Assembly (NCBI RefSeq): GCF_000817735.3
Contig: NZ_JTJC03000003.1
Location: 124,001-188,000 of the forward strand
DNA from: Scytonema millei VB511283
GTDB lineage: Bacteria > Cyanobacteriota > Cyanobacteriia > Cyanobacteriales > Chroococcidiopsidaceae
Reading direction: 5' to 3'
Length of the DNA stretch: 64,000 bases
Within the stretch, counting starts at the first letter, position 1. The number at the start of each line of letters is the position of its first letter. The notes below the pieces were generated by a model. The model did no database searches. It saw nothing but the letters and a program-made list of their open reading frames with translations, and was not told the DNA's origin. This document shows positions 63,663-64,000 of this stretch, in pieces. The translations under genes and the position numbers were made by a program.

Positions 63663-64000
63663 GATTCTGTATTTCATCCAATCGAGAACTGCACTAAGCA
63701 AGCTCGAAAACTATAATTTTTTGCAAAATAGCTCACAAAAAAGAGAACGCTTAGATTTAGTAGCACCAGAAATTAAACTTTAATACCGTTAGAACAAAAT
63801 CTATTGAATTTATAGCAGAGAGCGGATAGATTAGGACATTTTAATTGTTTACAAGCAAGATTAGCCAAGTTTTTTTCCTCTGCTCCCTGCTCCCTGCTAT
63901 AACTAATTCATCGAACGATTAAAGTTTTGGAACTTTAATAAAAGTTAAATATTTGTCATATAAATATTTTCACTCCACTCAAAACTTATAATGCGCTACT
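63663..64000. other. Window end, no gene recognised
   Basis: AT-rich sequence with a short GCTCCCT heptamer run at about 63878-63897. A frame at 63511-63783 crosses the terminator and palindrome and is not called. Confidence 0.55.

Noticed and set aside
63511-63783. Plus-strand 90-codon frame after petA
   Set aside because: It starts inside the first terminator, crosses the second, and reads through the palindrome (VGAHSCAPL), so it is very unlikely to be a gene.

Overview
The window looks like chromosomal DNA of a cyanobacterium, probably from the Chroococcidiopsis/Nostocales side of the phylum. The evidence is psbA (D1), petC-petA (Rieske protein and cytochrome f), petM, ycf39, the PSII assembly factor PAM68, nblS and an nblR-like regulator. 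The octamer GCGATCGC (HIP1) is very common, and short tandem heptanucleotide repeats fill the gaps between genes. No rRNA, tRNA or CRISPR array was recognised. I had no database access, so family names rest on motifs and overall sequence resemblance.

Layout. 0-4.6 kb: purD, the sensor kinase nblS and a VapBC-type toxin-antitoxin pair. 4.6-13.5 kb: a three-gene leftward cluster (ABM-like protein, zinc ribbon, PLP dehydratase), a phasin-like protein, an FKBP isomerase, dnaB and rplI, psbA with its promoter and terminator, an IS982 transposase relic, an ACT-malic enzyme and signal peptidase I. 13.8-24.7 kb: acyl-ACP synthetase, a YlqD-like protein, pyruvate dehydrogenase E2, a PBP4-type carboxypeptidase, a six-domain response regulator ending in GGDEF, a CheY-like protein, and several small proteins of unknown function. 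24.8-32.5 kb: zinc ribbon, NYN/LabA-like protein, anchored P/T-rich protein, phosphoesterase, TetR regulator, amidase, DAHP synthase, and rpsO with PAM68. 32.6-34.6 kb: an apparently intact IS200/IS605 element (tnpA, tnpB, omega-RNA end). 34.6-45.6 kb: ribF, surE, pheS, a nuclease-fold protein, membrane and envelope proteins, a TPR glycosyltransferase, a fasciclin protein and a GST. 45.7-53.7 kb: HerA-like ATPase, group 2 sigma factor, DUF192 lipoprotein, nblR-like regulator, NAD kinase and ycf39. 53.8-64 kb: petM, pdxA, homocysteine-biosynthesis-type protein, thrC, a YihY-type membrane protein, a DUF3067-type protein, and petC-petA with tandem terminators.

Functionally the window mixes the photosynthetic electron chain and its assembly (psbA, PAM68, ycf39, petM, petC, petA), control of light and nutrient stress (nblS, nblR-like, sigma factor), and core biosynthesis (purD, aroF, thrC, pdxA, ribF, nadK).

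The most striking feature is the repeat landscape. Nearly every gap carries tandem arrays whose unit is 7 bp whatever its sequence. Such arrays have also entered coding sequences in frame: purD, aas, ribF (twice) and pdxA have long inserts made of the same repeat DNA, and several other genes have repeat-derived ends or start codons. Three further dispersed families occur: two 30-bp palindromes and a roughly 65-bp element bounded by CGGGCGGGTTT and AAACCCGCCCC.
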